A program made the translations under genes and the position numbers. A stretch of 64,000 bases of DNA, taken from assembly GCA_032207245.1 (NCBI GenBank), contig CM063502.1, positions 66,567,569-66,631,568 on the forward strand. Direction: 5' to 3'. Each line of letters opens with the position of its first letter. The first letter of the stretch is position 1. Below the pieces are notes generated by a model that saw only the letters and a list, made by a program, of their open reading frames with translations, was not told the origin of the DNA and did no database searches. This stretch comes from Pardosa pseudoannulata. Its lineage: Eukaryota > Arthropoda > Arachnida > Araneae > Lycosidae. Shown in pieces: positions 11,571 to 25,045 of this stretch.

Positions 11571-14143
11571 ACATACATATAGTGGAAACTTACTTGGAAG
11601 TGCAAGGAGAAGGAATAGTTCTTCGCATAAGTCAATACTTCATTTATGAAAATAGTAATATTTTCCACCTATGAAAACAGTACTGCTTTTTATAATGAGT
11701 AACCATGTTTTAAAAGTAAAAATGATATTGTAAAAATGATTAATATCTGTGAGCTATAATCAATTTTTTGTCTAAATTAAGTACAGCAAGTTCCGGATTG
11801 ATATATACATAAATTCATACAATGAATACTTTTTGTAAAGCACAAAGAAACTAAAAGAATATTAAATTTTAAAAGGAATGGAAAACAGGAATTTAAATCA
11901 TTCTCCACTTTTTGAAGAATAATAAAAACAAAAACTTTGTAAGGAAAAGATAGAAAACCGCCGGAAGATGTTAATGTGCTCAGTACAGTACAAGTCCGTT
12001 CGTGAAAAATGTTTTCTCCCTTCGCATAACTCAATAAAATATACATTAGAAAATTTACGTAGGTGTTTGAACTTTTCTTCGTGTAAGTGAATGCTTAGTA
12101 TAACTGAATGTTCGATAAAGTTAATAATTTATTGCATAGTCCTACGAGAGTTTCACTGGGGAACGAGAAATTCTTCGTACAACTGATTATTTAGTATAAG
12201 TGAGTTTCGTATATATGAGTTTCCATTGAATATATGTGTGTGTGCGTGTCTGTTTAGTTTATACATGTGTACAGTCATTCGACAATAGAAACATTTCCCA
12301 GGATCAAAGAATTATTTTTGTCAAAACTTATACTATCCTATAAAGTTTTTACTAATTCCCACTGGAGAAGCTGCTTGGTAGTTATGTATTATATACTTAT
12401 TTTTGTACATTAACAATTATGGCATTTTCTGTGTGTTCTGTAAATTAACTTTTACTTGGATGCACGTATGCAAAAACTATTCGATAAAATCATAATCATC
12501 CCAAACACTTTTACCATCAGAAGATATTATTCTGTTTGAGTGTAGTTCCCTGAATCTAAGTATCATAAACCAAATCTGTTACAGATAATTTAAAGATATC
12601 AAGCAAACAGCAATTTTTTTAAAACTATGATTTCCCTAGTGTTAGATGTTGTGTAATATCGTCTTAGTCCCGTACAAATAATTAATTAATCAAATTCCTC
12701 ATTACTGTATGTATAAAATTTTTAGTGCACTATATTTTAAAATATTAAACATATTTTAGCAAAGAGAAAACAAAGAAGTCTTACAGATTTTTTTTTAAAA
12801 TTTAATTAAATAGAAAATATATCTGACAACATAAATAGAATTAATGGCATATAATTTCTATTGTTTTTGTTTTGTAACTGATTGAAGACATGATAAATGT
12901 AAAATACAAGAATTCTCTAAGGATTAAAGAAAGGGAAGGTAATCCTTTAATTTTTAGTGCTTGAATAAAGTCGTATAAAACATAAATTCTTATCTTCTGT
13001 AGTTTTTTATATTTCTCTGGTTATTTTAATCTCCATATTTTAAATTTACCATAAATATGAACGCACCATTACATTTATCTTAAGGATGTCTTCTATAGTT
13101 ATATATTTTTCTTTAGAAAGGTTTTATAATAAAAAGACCAAGCCACTGTAGTCAAAAATCAGTGATGCTTATAACTAAGCACTTGATGCTATTCTCTTTC
13201 TGAAATTTAACGCAACTTTCCTCTGTTTATGCGGATAATGAGATTTAAAACCTTTTAGATTAAACGAACTCTCAGTTAAAGTCTCGGGGCATTTCTCTAA
13301 ACTTTTGTTATGGCATGAATATTGTTCTCTTATCTTTAACTATTAGCATTAACTGATAGTTTGCATAGCTGTTATTTAATTTGCCCTTTTTATGGCTGAA
13401 TTCAAAATTCTTGTCTGAAATTCTTCGTCTTAGCTTAAGGGTGAGTTATCTATGTATCTAATTATATATAATATGTTAATAGGCAAGCAATTAGGAGCTT
13501 TAAATATTAATAATTTGGATCATCTTTTAAAGATTAACAATGCTTTTATTAATAAAGATTGTTTTTATTCGTTTCTTTTTTTCCATCTAACTTATATTTG
13601 ATATGTAGGAAATCATAATTTTTTATAACAATTTGTTTTGCCTCCGAACCTGCTGAGGTGCCCAAATCAGTTTCTAGACATGATCTTGATTAGAAGATGA
13701 CAATTTAGTTCTTTATCTAACTAGAACTTGATTATGAAACTGTCAAGTTTTATTTATAACTAATATCCAAGCAGTTTGCTCTGGAATGTCGATAACGATC
13801 CTCATCTACAAAGACAGAAAAAGAAGGTTGATAAAATGATCACAACTGACGCAATTGTGGCAGCTGTCTATGTACAGCAAGAAACATGATATACCTTATC
13901 AATAAAAGGAAATTTTAATCTTTGCGACACGTTTGTTAGTTTCAAACAAACCCTAATGTCTTAATTTATATGTTTTTTAAGCAACTTTTCATTGTATGCA
14001 TAAATAAAGGTTTTTTTTGTTATCTCCGAGATATAATTTGCTGATGAGTAACAGCTAATACAGAAAAAGTTGAACTATTTTCACCACTGATTAAACTTTA
14101 ATTCGACTACAGCTGAGGTGTTTTTTTCTCCAGCATTTCTTTT
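11569..14143. other. No gene recognised; AT-rich DNA
   Basis: The 89-codon minus-strand frame at 11777-12046 has no recognisable domain, splice context or repeat homology in the window. I regard it as chance. Nothing else identifiable. Confidence 0.55.
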
Positions 14144-14151
14144 TATAGAAT

Positions 14152-15327
14152 AGAACGCGGGTCGGCAAACTACGACCCGTCACGCGTTTTCAGTACGTCG
14201 TGCGCAAGTAAATTATAAGATAAGAATTTTTTCATGGTTGCAAAGTTATCATTTTTGTTGTAAAATTATCTTCTGTCTTTTTGTTATCTTTAAATGCAAA
14301 GTTTTTTTCAAGTTGTTTGTAATGCTTTTATGTATCACAAATCCAAATACCTGAACCATCATGCGTTACTGATTGATATCATTACCAGGACCGACCCATG
14401 TTTGAGGGGGGCAGACCCATTATTGGGGACCACCTCTTTCTCTTAAGTATAATTGTGTTAAAAGTAACTTTTTATGAACAGCATTCCGGAATTCAAATTG
14501 ACATAATCAAATATAGGGCATCCTTTGATTTTTGGTTAGATCTTAAAATTATTTTCGCTAGCTTTATTAACCCCTTTTGTGGCCAGTTTACTGTTTTGTT
14601 TACATTAGTGCTATAAAGGGCTAGCACAATACTTTCTTTCTTCCAGGAATTTGTTTTACTTTATTTTAAACAATCTACATCAATGAGGAATGGCTTATGA
14701 GTATTTCCTTATCTTTTTTTTCTCGATTTTGTTTTACTGTTGCAGAGTGAACTGTTTCGTGGTAAATATCTCAAAGCCTAATCCTTAGGGAAGGCTGTTT
14801 TGTCAGCGAGGGTCGAAGGGGATGGCATGTCCAGTCTTATCTAATATAAGTTTTGAATAATGACTGCACGGGGCGTTGCGTGTTAGTTCAGTAAAAACAG
14901 AACACCACTTGTTGTTTGTTTTGATTTAGCGACGAAGTAATATAGGCCTTCTAAGTAACATAGGTTATTATTACCCATGATCATTTACAAGGAACGTTAA
15001 TGATGGAAATTACTTGCTTGTAAGTATTGTATAGTGAAATATTGTCTTAGAAGAAAACAATTTTATACTTTACGTTAATATAAATTTTCAGAAGTCTATA
15101 ATAAGTTCCTTTAATATGTTTTAACTTGTTTTTAAATTTTAGCAATAATCTGATTAATTATTATGTATATAAAGATATTAATTTTTAGTAAAATAATTCT
15201 TTTACTGAGCATAATGAGTATAAGTAAAGTAATAATGAAAAAGCTTATTCAAGTTTGCTACCCGGAATGTCGTAATTAATTGTTTTTACGGTTTGTCCCT
15301 GTCCTAAAAATGTTTGCCGATCCTTAG
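14152..15327. mobile_element. hAT-like DNA transposon remnant with 8-bp target duplication
   Basis: The left end has GGGTCGGCAAACTACGACCC, and the right end, reverse complemented, has CTAAGGATCGGCAAACA. The shared core is G(G/A)TCGGCAAAC. Flanking 8-mers are TATAGAAT (14144-14151) and TTTAGAAT (15328-15335), matching at 7 of 8 positions, which is the target-duplication length of the hAT superfamily. The roughly 1.18-kb interior shows no intact transposase; a 72-codon frame at 14398-14616 has no recognisable motif. It is probably a nonautonomous or badly decayed copy. The exact outer few bases of the left end are uncertain because the two ends differ by a small indel. Confidence 0.6.
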
Positions 15328-15740
15328 TTTAGAATCAGATAATTTTGCAATACTAATAGACTTACATTGTTTGAAAATTTTAAGGTTTAGAATTTTTTTT
15401 GCATTCATGTTTGCAAAAATTATGTGAAATAAAAATTGCACTTTTTCCCCCATACGGAAAATTATTGCCTCACATCAATTCTGGTTGTTTTATAGGGTTC
15501 TTTTTTTATTATAGAGACTTCGTGCAGCTGCTTGCCTTTACTCCCTAGCAGAAGACAATAGAAGCATTTCTAAGCCATCGTCAGGGATCGAACCATTGTA
15601 TCATGATACTAGTCACTAAATAATACGAGCAGGTAATTATGTGTTTGGTATTGAAACATGAGCTTAAAATAATCGTACTTACTAAACATTTTACTTCCTC
15701 TTTTATGGTCTTATCAAACGAAATAATTATACGAGACAGT

Positions 15741-15858
15741 AATATCATGAAATGATAATTTGTATGTTGAAATGTTGATTTCAACATACAAATATTGAAA
15801 TGATAATTTTTGAAATGATAGGAGATTATCATTTCAAAGTTGAAATGATAATTTTTAT
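15741..15858. repeat. Hairpin cluster built from a TGAAATGATAA motif
   Basis: A perfect hairpin has arms ATTTGTATGTTGAAAT (15758-15773) and its complement (15778-15793) around a GTTG loop. Directly downstream, TTTGAAATGATA pairs with TATCATTTCAAA across a 5-6 base loop. The motif TGAAATGATAA or a close variant recurs about five times in both orientations. A minus-strand frame across it is low-complexity and not a credible gene. Confidence 0.85.
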
Positions 15859-16347
15859 TATTAGTAAATTAAATAAGTTCTTGGATTAATTCATACCATC
15901 ATGTAAGTACCGTAGCAATATTATTGAATTTATTTATAAGTAAAAAGTAATAGAACACAAACAGCCTCTTAGTAGTCTATAAAAAATATCTTATTTTATT
16001 TTTTTTTAATTAAGGGATCATACAACTCTTAAAAATTAAAAAAAAATGTAAAAAATATCATTTTCGATTTCGCATACCTTGAAAACTACCAATTTTACAC
16101 ATATAATTTTTAAACATGGTTAGGACATATTATTATCCTTACACAGATATCTCATTCATTTTTGAAATATAAAAATACTTTTGTTAGAAAGTTTTAAATA
16201 AGAAACATTTTGTTGTTAACAAAAATGATATCAAGTCTAACGCGCATGATTACTAAATAATATAATTAAGTTTAAAACAAACTTATTGTTTTAAAACATA
16301 CTACAATATCTCAAAACAACTTAGAACTTAAATTTTATATATTTAAG

Positions 16348-16351
<4 letters not shown>

Positions 16352-16381
<30 letters not shown>
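16352..16381. repeat. (AT)n microsatellite
   Basis: About 30 bp of pure AT dinucleotide immediately left of the TTAA-flanked MITE. Confidence 0.95.
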
Positions 16382-16384
<3 letters not shown>

Positions 16385-16412
16385 TTTTAAAAAAGTGAAT
16401 TATATTCCTTAA

Positions 16413-16651
16413 CCCCTTAATGCGCAGTGTTTTTGAAAAAGGCCGACAAAAAAAAAAAAAAAAAAACCATGTAAATAATAAATATCAATAAAACGATTGT
16501 TTTTTTTTTTGCTTTCACATTGTTATTTTCAATTCTCGATTGCATTCGAGTGTGAAATATTATAGCAACAACGTCTCTCGAATTATCTCGAATGTGCACA
16601 GTTTGGCCAGTTTAGCGCGCTCGAGTTTACTCGAGTGTGCAAGTTAAGGGG
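16413..16651. mobile_element. piggyBac-like MITE, 239 bp, flanked by TTAA
   Basis: TTAA sits at 16409-16412 and 16652-16655. The left end reads CCCCTTAATGCGCAGTG; the right end, reverse complemented, reads CCCCTTAACTTGCACAC. TTAA target duplication and CCC-starting inverted ends are hallmarks of piggyBac elements. The interior carries an A19 run (16448-16466), a T run near 16500 and CTCGAGTTTACTCGAG near the right end. No transposase is present, so it would have been moved in trans. Confidence 0.75.
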
Positions 16652-16659
16652 TTAAAAAT

Positions 16660-18300
16660 TGCAAATTTATCATTGAATAAAAACCCTAACATATTTTGGG
16701 AAATATACAAGGAAATTTAGGTTCAATCGGATGAATATTATATTGTATACAATTATATTGTATTGCAAAAATTTCATGAAAAAATAAACACTTTTTGAGA
16801 TAGCATGCACGTTACGTGAAAAGACCCAATTTGAGAAAAAACAAGGTACAGTTTTGTAAGTTTAAATTTATTTACAGTAAACAGCTGATACGTTTGTATT
16901 CATAACTCCTCTCAAAATTGAAATTTTTTACGCGGATTGTTTTAAAATTTTCAGAACTGAATTTCATTGCACATATATTTTTTTTCTGAAAACCCGAATT
17001 TTTTGTCGATTTAACAGTCGTATGATCCCTTAAAAAGGAAGTAAATCCCTTAACACAACATTTTCCCTGATCAGCATAACATGTGAATAATAATTTTTGG
17101 AATAATGTATTCAAAATTATATGAGTTCAGCTTCTGTATTCGCAGAGTACCTCTATAGTAAAGATTCTTTAAGTGAATTTGGCATTGGCTTTGAAATGAT
17201 CCCTAAGGATAGAGGCGTGAAAAATTCTTCAAACCTGTTTATCTAATCTACTACGAGTGTTCAACAAACACAATTAATATTCCAAGCAATCTCCAAGAAA
17301 CAGGTGGGAAATGAATTCCGTTTTTATCTATTCTTATATAACTTCATTAAATCAATTAGATATAACGGCGTGATGATACACTTGGATATTTCATGTCACG
17401 TATGTGCATCGAAGTTCAATATGTTTAAAGAAATTATACGGTGTTTAGCGAATTAACGTGATTATAATTTAAAAGCAAAACAGGTTTAAAGCACGTTTTT
17501 AATGGAAGATTTTCCCTTAATTGATTCAGCTTGAATTGGTTATTTTATTTATTACATCTTGCATTACTTTGGCTACTGAAACACATAAGATTGAATCTTC
17601 TTTATTTCTTACTGGTGGATTTTTAGATCTTACTGCAAGCATGCCAAAACAGATGCAACTAAAAACGGTCTAAGCTTACGTGGGCTGAAAAAAAAATAAA
17701 AACGTCAATATCTATATAAAGGTGAAAGTTTTTCGAGTAGTATAGTCTGTAAAAGATAAAATAAAATAAAGATGATTAATTAATGTAAAGAAAAATAACA
17801 CAACAAATTAATGTTTACTTCTAGAAACTTAGTATCTTTTCTCTGACACCATTCTTCCTACTTCAGGAGCAATTTTGTCAGTTATTCTCAAAACTGACGT
17901 AAGCAGAACGTTAGTAATTCTGGAGATTTATTTTCTTCTATATGTGTAAACAAAGAACTGCATGTACTGATATATATTTATATAGACCAACTTCATTAAT
18001 TTTTTTTTGAATCGCAATGCATTTTATTTCAACTAAACTCTTTTTGTATATAATTATGTACCAATTTGAAGTTTATAGAAAAAATCAAAGAAAACAAAGA
18101 AAACTTGTATTCTAAGGATTTAAAATCAGTAAATTCTGTTTTAAATTCATTTTTCACGGGGCTCAAAAATTTTTCTGCAAACACACGTAATGATATTCTC
18201 TATTATGTCTTTGTTCGCAAAATTAATGTGTGTGGGAGACAACAAGCCTAGATCTGGAAAAACAAAAAATACAACATTGCAATAAATTAAAAAAATTAGT
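16660..18300. other. No gene recognised; AT-rich DNA
   Basis: Small frames at 16872-17114 (minus) and 18066-18251 (plus) have no recognisable domain. Nothing else identified. Confidence 0.5.
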
Positions 18301-18334
18301 TATAAAACATATTAATAATTTTGATAAGTAAATT

Positions 18335-18388
18335 ATTGGGTGGGCTGGAAACATGATCTCTGTGGGCCTAATGTTTGACACCCTTGAC
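18335..18388. mobile_element. Possible hAT right end
   Basis: GGGCCTAATGTTTGACACCC followed by TTG resembles, in reverse complement, the CAnGGGTGTCAAAC type of hAT terminus. I did not find a matching left end or an 8-bp duplication, so this is tentative. Confidence 0.35.
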
Positions 18389-18479
18389 TTCTTGAAATGT
18401 AAAACACAAGCATCAGGTAAAAAGATAACACAAATCTGTTAAACCAGAGGTGGCGAAATCACATCCAGAGGTAGGATTT

Positions 18480-21400
18480 CACAAAAGTAAATGATAATAG
18501 AAACATATATTGCACTGGTTATAGTAAGGATAAATTTATCAGGTTCTATTATTGGTTATTTTTGGTGTAATTATTAATACACATGTATAAATTTGTTATC
18601 GTTGAATAATAATATTAAAACAATGATAATACTGTATTATTTTAAATTATAACCTAAAAAACTTATACAGGTATGTAATATATCAAAAACTATTGCCTCT
18701 AAAGCTTCTCTAAATCCTCCCTATTTATCATTCTATATTTTAATCTTAAGCCACCAAAATTAAGAAAGGAAGGGACTCCCTGAGATTGAATTCTTACCAG
18801 GAAACTCAAAACCATAGACTGCAGTGATAAATGCCAAGTCTACTACCCTGCTTACATTTTTCTAACCCAAATGTTGATTCTCCCAAGAAATTAATCATCT
18901 TTTTCAAATTATAAATGGGAGTGTGGGCATTTGGGGCCACGCTTTTGCAGTTATAAGCTCAATAACCGAGAGAAAAACACTGGTTCAGAAACTATCCAAC
19001 TAGGATTTAGTACCACGTAATCAGTCTGGTGTTAGGGGCATTTTTACATACTCTCAAACTCTATGCAATTATTGTTCCTATCAGACGTGTTTTTTATCTA
19101 TCAAAAAATTCTGATGAAATAAATCTAACTTCCACGAAGTTTTTGACTGGTCTCAGTTGTTCAGCAGATATATTTTTCATTATTGTGTAAAAGGACTATT
19201 TACATTACTAAGCCAGGCATGGTAATTAAAATATTTGGGCTATTATCATAAGTGTGACGCTAATAAAGTTTTACTACTTATATACATATACACACATGCA
19301 TACGTATATGTTGTTATTTCAGCATTACAAAGAGCATAAGATAAAATAACTCTAGTTTCCAAATTTAAAATTCTATTTAAAATATTTCGTGATGATTATT
19401 TTAATTGATCGTTTTCTTATTGAACTGATTTACTGCAAATAAGATTTTTATAGATTTTAAAGACAAAAAATTAGTTTTAATATATTAATAAAAGTGCGCT
19501 TATTCCAAGGCCTTTGTTAGTAACTGACATCCAACATAGCTAGAAATATTTAACTGTTATTCTACACTGTTAAAGGATATACACTGCTCATATCTAAATC
19601 TTAATTATGCATAAAAATTATGTTTCAACTTAGCAGTTTACTGAGGATAAAGGTCTCCAGTTTCTTTCTACCCATATGAGTCTCTGTGATGACAGACGTT
19701 TTCGCCAGAATATAATCAAACGCTGAAAGAACAGTAAATTGGGGTTGAGAAAAAACAGCTTTTTTTTTTCTTTTGCAGCATATTTTTAACCAAATATTTT
19801 GTTTAGTTGGTGTCACTATAACCAACTTAGACTCTTCGTATAGATGCTAAAACGAATAAGACGGTTAATAAATAACTGCATGAGAGATTTAGGAAATATT
19901 TTGGCCTTTTTAATATATTCTGATGTATTTAAATGTACTTATTGAATTAACTGCAAAATACTACTTGCTAATATACTGTTGTATCAGATTTGACTAGGTT
20001 TTTATATGGTCCTACGATACGTGAATATTACTATCCCCATTTTAACATAAGGTGTAGAAAAATAGTTCGGTTCCCTTTAAAAAATTTAATTTTCTTAATA
20101 AGAGCATAGCTTAATAATTTATTTTCTATTACTGTAATTTAATTAAAAATGAGGGAGAAAGTGACATTAGATTTATACTCAGGTACCCAATAGTTACACT
20201 ACATATTCGGGAGTTAACAGATTGACTGCGAAGGATATTTTCAATATTTACTTGAAATCAAATATAGTTTTTATTATCCCTTAAAATTTTTATAAAGTAT
20301 AAAGTAATTTTGTTTAATGTTAAGATTGATTTCTGATTGTTTTTAATTACAAATATCCGATGGGATTGAGTGGCATTGATGGTAAAAACTACGAAAGGAT
20401 TATTTCTGAAGAATACTGGGAATAATAATAAAGCTCTCGAAAAGCCTTCCTTTTTGGAAAATATAAAACTAATAAAACGGAAACATGTTTAGATGTTATG
20501 ATACTTCTCGAAACATTGGAGGCAGAATCCTTGTGATCCAGGGCAAGGTTTGCATTCTCTTCCTCTTTTTATGGTGTTTACATTCGCTGAATTTCTTTCT
20601 GCGAGATCGTTTAGCTTCCAGGTTTCATTCTCATTTCCTGTTCATAAAATCGTAGAAGGTCTGTTTTTATTGAAAGATGTCCTCGATTTAACATCCATTT
20701 CAGTAGTCAAAATTATTAACTTGAAATACAAGAAACCATAAATCAACTGATACACTTAATACATACGAGGGAAATAAGCAATACCTTCTTCTGCGAAACC
20801 ACCATTAAGCAGTATGAGCTAAACAATGAAGAAATATTATTGGTGGAAGATACCAAAACACTCCGGGGGGGGAGCGGAAATGAATCTGTTAAACCATGAG
20901 GTATGGGCACGAATGAACTCAATGAGGTGTATATATCATATATTACGAAGTGAAACACCATAGTTACACATTTAAAATGCACAAATTCAATTTTGATTTA
21001 ATATGGTCACATATCCTACACAAATGTTAAATGCTATGAAAAGTATGCATACATAAATATATAATATAGATAAAAAAATCTGCAAAATAATTATTTTAAA
21101 ATTTTGATACAAAAATAGACTATATTAAAATTCAATTATAGCATTTAAAAAAGAATTTTGAGCAAATCTTTGAAATTTGGCATGTCTTCTAAAACCGTTT
21201 GAAGCATGTGTTGTAATAGACATTCTGTGGTATGGTAATTTGTTCACTGCGACCGATATCGTCAAATAAACTCATCTGTAACCAAAGAACCAAAGTATAA
21301 TACCAAAATGCCTGTATTAAAATATAAAAAAAAACGTTAAATCAGTATAACTTAATATTAATTACTTTATTTAAAAAGATTCAAAGAAAAAAGTTCTGTA

Positions 21401-22140
21401 ACAATATACCAAAATAATTTGAATTTTCATTTGGAAACTCGCATAACTCAACAAAGAATCATTCGTATAAGATTGCTCTGTTTAATCTCGTAACTGCCGA
21501 AGACGTATATGTACGCCTTGCGCAGTATATGATTTTACTGTTTTGATCGTATGTATAATCTTTATTATAGTAGGACTCTTTCTAATTTCCTACTTGTCAT
21601 TAAGTACGTTTATTTATACGACAGTAAACACATAGGAAATAAACTTATTCTCATTATAGGGCAGTTTTATTTGGTAAATTTCCAATTTCTATTCGTGGCT
21701 ACAAAATAATGACCAGCTGTAATTATGTTACATATACTTTTACATTTTTGACGTTTGTTCTTATTTAATTTATTTGTGTTTTTAGGTAAAGTGTCTCGTA
21801 TTTGTTATAATTTTTCTCTCTATAGATGCTGTCTGCAAAGATCTATCAGAGAGAAGTTTGGCAGATAGGTTGCTTCCAGTATTCACAAGTTAAACTTAAT
21901 TCTGACGGGTCGGCTATAGATCACATAAAATGTTGCCTTCGAAACACTTAAGAACGTTTCACCTGGTTTTGGAGAAACGATGAGTAGTTGGTTTTCTCAA
22001 CTTTAAGTTGTCGATGGTACACAACGACGCCATTACGATATGAGCAGAGTAACTCGATTCTCCTTGTTTCCTATTCTGGTCTCTAAGGTAGAACATAGAG
22101 GAAAAGGGAAAAATATTTATTTCTATATAAAGCTGCACCT
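18480..22140. other. No gene recognised; AT-rich DNA
   Basis: Scattered frames of 60-80 codons (minus strand 19625-19825, plus 20550-20741, minus 20743-20982) show no domain. A G7 run lies near 20864-20871. At 21479 a TTAA followed by CTGCCGAAGACGTATATGTA looks like a possible MITE end, but no partner end was seen. Confidence 0.5.
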
Positions 22141-22144
22141 AATT

Positions 22145-22850
22145 ATGAATGTAGAATTAAAAGCATTGAGAAATAGTAAAACATGAATGCATTACTTTTT
22201 TATAAATATAAAGTGCTAAAAGTCTTACCTGGTGGACTAATGTACAAATTTTTGTGTAAAAATGCAGATATTTCTATGACTTAGCATAAAAAATATAAAT
22301 GTTGAGGTTACTTCGTGGTATCTTAAAGATAGTATTGGAAAGAAAATACAAATAAGGTGCAATTACAAATGTTCCTGTCAGACACTAATCGATCACTCAG
22401 TCAAGGTCATGTGGGTTAGGAAATTGCATGGTATTTAGGATAAATCAAGTATCCATATGATAATTTTGTAGCTGAATAAAAATGCTTATAATTATGGGTG
22501 AAGAACTTTAAAACCATTAGAACTAGTAAATTATGAGATTCATCCCCTCTTAATAGATATAAACGTGCTTAAAGGTTTTCCTGATAGACTTTATTTGTGT
22601 ATGAAATCTAGCTTAGAAATGCAGATATTGCTATGCTTAGCATTGAAACATAAATAACGAATTTATTCCGAGTCATCACGAAAAGGATATTGCAAGAAAA
22701 CACAAATGAGATACAATTACAAAATACATGCATAAACTATCTTATTTAGAAAAGTTTTATGGGATTATGCTGTTGTCAGGTGCCAAACAACTTCCCACCT
22801 AAACGATCACTCTCTCAAGGTCATGGGTCAGATACGTCGTCAGTTTCTTA
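22145..22850 (+). repeat. Diverged direct duplication, about 0.35-0.4 kb per copy
   Basis: Corresponding blocks occur in the same order: AAATGCAGATATTTCTATGA (copy 1) and AAATGCAGATATTGCTATG (copy 2); ATACAAATAAGGTGCAATTA and ACACAAATGAGATACAATTA; CGATCACTCAGTCAAGGTCA and CGATCACTCTCTCAAGGTCA. Copies span roughly 22145-22420 and 22500-22850. They are clearly related but old. Confidence 0.8.
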
Positions 22851-23194
22851 AAGCAAGAAGATAGGGTCAAATAATTGGTCAGCTTAAAGGGATTTTCATT
22901 TAATAGCTGAAAAATTCTGATTTTCAATCTTGTATAAATTTTATCACACTATTTATTTAGAACTATAAAAGTATACCGAATGTTAAAAATGCTATCATTT
23001 CTTAATTATATCGTATCAAAATATTTTCGATTTTAAAATGATATTTTGAATAAAAAAACGAGTTTTACTTTTTTTTACGGGAGTCTGATTGTGCACAATA
23101 CTGTGCATCCATGCGTATGAATGTGCACAATTATTTAGTTGAAATTAAAGCAATATATGTAAAATTGGTTCGAAGTGCTAATGCCTTTTTTTCT

Positions 23195-23335
23195 CTTCCG
23201 TCTTTAGGGCTTATTAGACAGAGATCTACTGATTAAAGCTGAATCCGAATGACTGTGAATATCCATGGCAAAATCCGCATTCGAACCCTAGGATTCCGTT
23301 TCCGAAAGTTAGTATTCCATAAGTTCAGCTATCAT
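23195..23335 (-). mobile_element. tRNA-derived SINE, family A, decayed
   Basis: On the minus strand the box B-like AGGGTTCGAATGC is followed by sequence homologous to the body at 41074-41245, for example a TTCGGATTCAGCTTTAA block against TTCGGAATCGGCTTTAA, then AGTAGATCT against AATAGATCC. The head and tail are degraded. Confidence 0.7.
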
Positions 23336-23339
23336 ACAG

Positions 23340-25040
23340 ATTTTAACATTAGAGTCTTCCAAGTAAAAGATTAACGATGTCAGGGACACATAAATCGCAG
23401 AAAAATCTCATATGTATTTTTTTAATCTTAAAAAATATCACAGACTTTTATAAACCAAATAAAACAAATCACATGTATTTAAACTAATTCTGTGAAAAAA
23501 TACTTTAATTTTTGTTTTATAATGTTAGTGTACACCAGTCTCTCTTCAGTAGGTAAACCTTTCATGACCTTTAAGATATGTTTTCATTAATAAATTATGC
23601 GTTCTAATCAGCTATATTAAAAAATGCAAATTTGATAGTACAGTCAATTAAATTTACAGTACTTTTCCATTAAAATCATTAAATTATTTTCACAGGATCT
23701 TAAAGTAGTGAAAAAATTAAGAAACGGTTCGTATTTTTTTAAAACGAGTACTAGAATCTTCAAATTCAATTATATAAGAACAATTATTTCATAATTTGTC
23801 AAACGTACACGGTTGAAATTTTGTACAGATATTCTTTACACATACAGATATAAATTTTCTTTGGTTTGTTCTCAGGGTTCTTAAGTAAAAGCAATAATTT
23901 TCAAAACATTGGCCTCAGAAAAAAATGACCCCTCAATCCATTTTTTTTTAAATTTACGAATTATTAAAAAAGTTATATTTGATATTTTTGCACATCTCAA
24001 AGACAATTTATTATCTATTTTCTAAATAAGATTGAACATTTTTTACAAGAGCTGTTCATTCATGAATCATATCAAAATTGAAATATATTTAAATTTAAGA
24101 AATTAAATTTTTAAAATTCAAAATAAAAAATTTAATTAAAATAATTCAAATTTTAAAACTTTGAGCAAGTTTTAATATGTTCAGTAATACTTGTATAAGC
24201 ACATACTTGGAAGGAAAAATTCATTATAAAGAGGTTATAAATAAAAAATATATAATTTTGTTTCCCGGAACCCCTTAATCATCGAACAGTTATTATTTAC
24301 TTCGTGAGTTCTGAGAAAAACTGCATCAACGTATAAGTTTGTTTTTTTCGAGGTTTTCATAGATATCATCCCATGACTTAAATGTCATAATAGATTTTGC
24401 TTAGAGATCTATAAATGAGTAATTGCCGTATGTGTTTACACTATCTTCAGTTTAGCGAATGAAGCGTCACAATGATGAAATCTATTATGAAATAAAGGAA
24501 ACAACTAAGGGAACACGAAACACGTCTTAGAATATCAAATATCAAACGTTGCAGAATTATATAATGGAATAAAGAACAAAGTAATTCACAAAACAAGTGC
24601 ACTATAAATGATTGGTATATACGCTTACATCATTTTTCTCTAAAGAATATACTTTAATTTGCGAAAGTGGTATGCTAAGAATTCATTGGTTATAAAACAA
24701 AAATAACGTTTTTGAAAAATAAATACCTTTTAACTTGCTCTGTAAAGAAATCAAATACAAGCCATTATAAACAATTCTTAAATATAAAATAAACGATATG
24801 TGCAGTTAAATTATTGGTGTTGGTTCTCATTTAATTTATTAATGTATATTATTGTTAGTTTTTATTTAAGTAACTAGTATTTATTCACAGGGATATCTTG
24901 TATATTTCTTATTCTTGTCTCCCACAAAAAATATTTAGATTTTTTATTACGATCAATTTTCTTATCATATATATTAAGAAACAATCTACTGGCTATTAGT
25001 TCATCAGTAAAAAATGCTAAAATTGATACAGGACGGAATT
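23340..25040. other. No gene recognised; AT-rich DNA
   Basis: No frame, RNA or repeat that I can identify in this stretch. Confidence 0.6.
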
Positions 25041-25045
25041 AGGTA

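Noticed and set aside
15570..15600. GGTTCGATCCC box B-like motif on the minus strand
   Set aside because: No box A or tRNA-like arms at the expected distance upstream; a lone 11-mer is not enough to call a SINE.
18440..18480. hAT-like end CCAGAGGTGGCGAAATC
   Set aside because: Only a short match to a loose consensus, with no partner end or 8-bp duplication.
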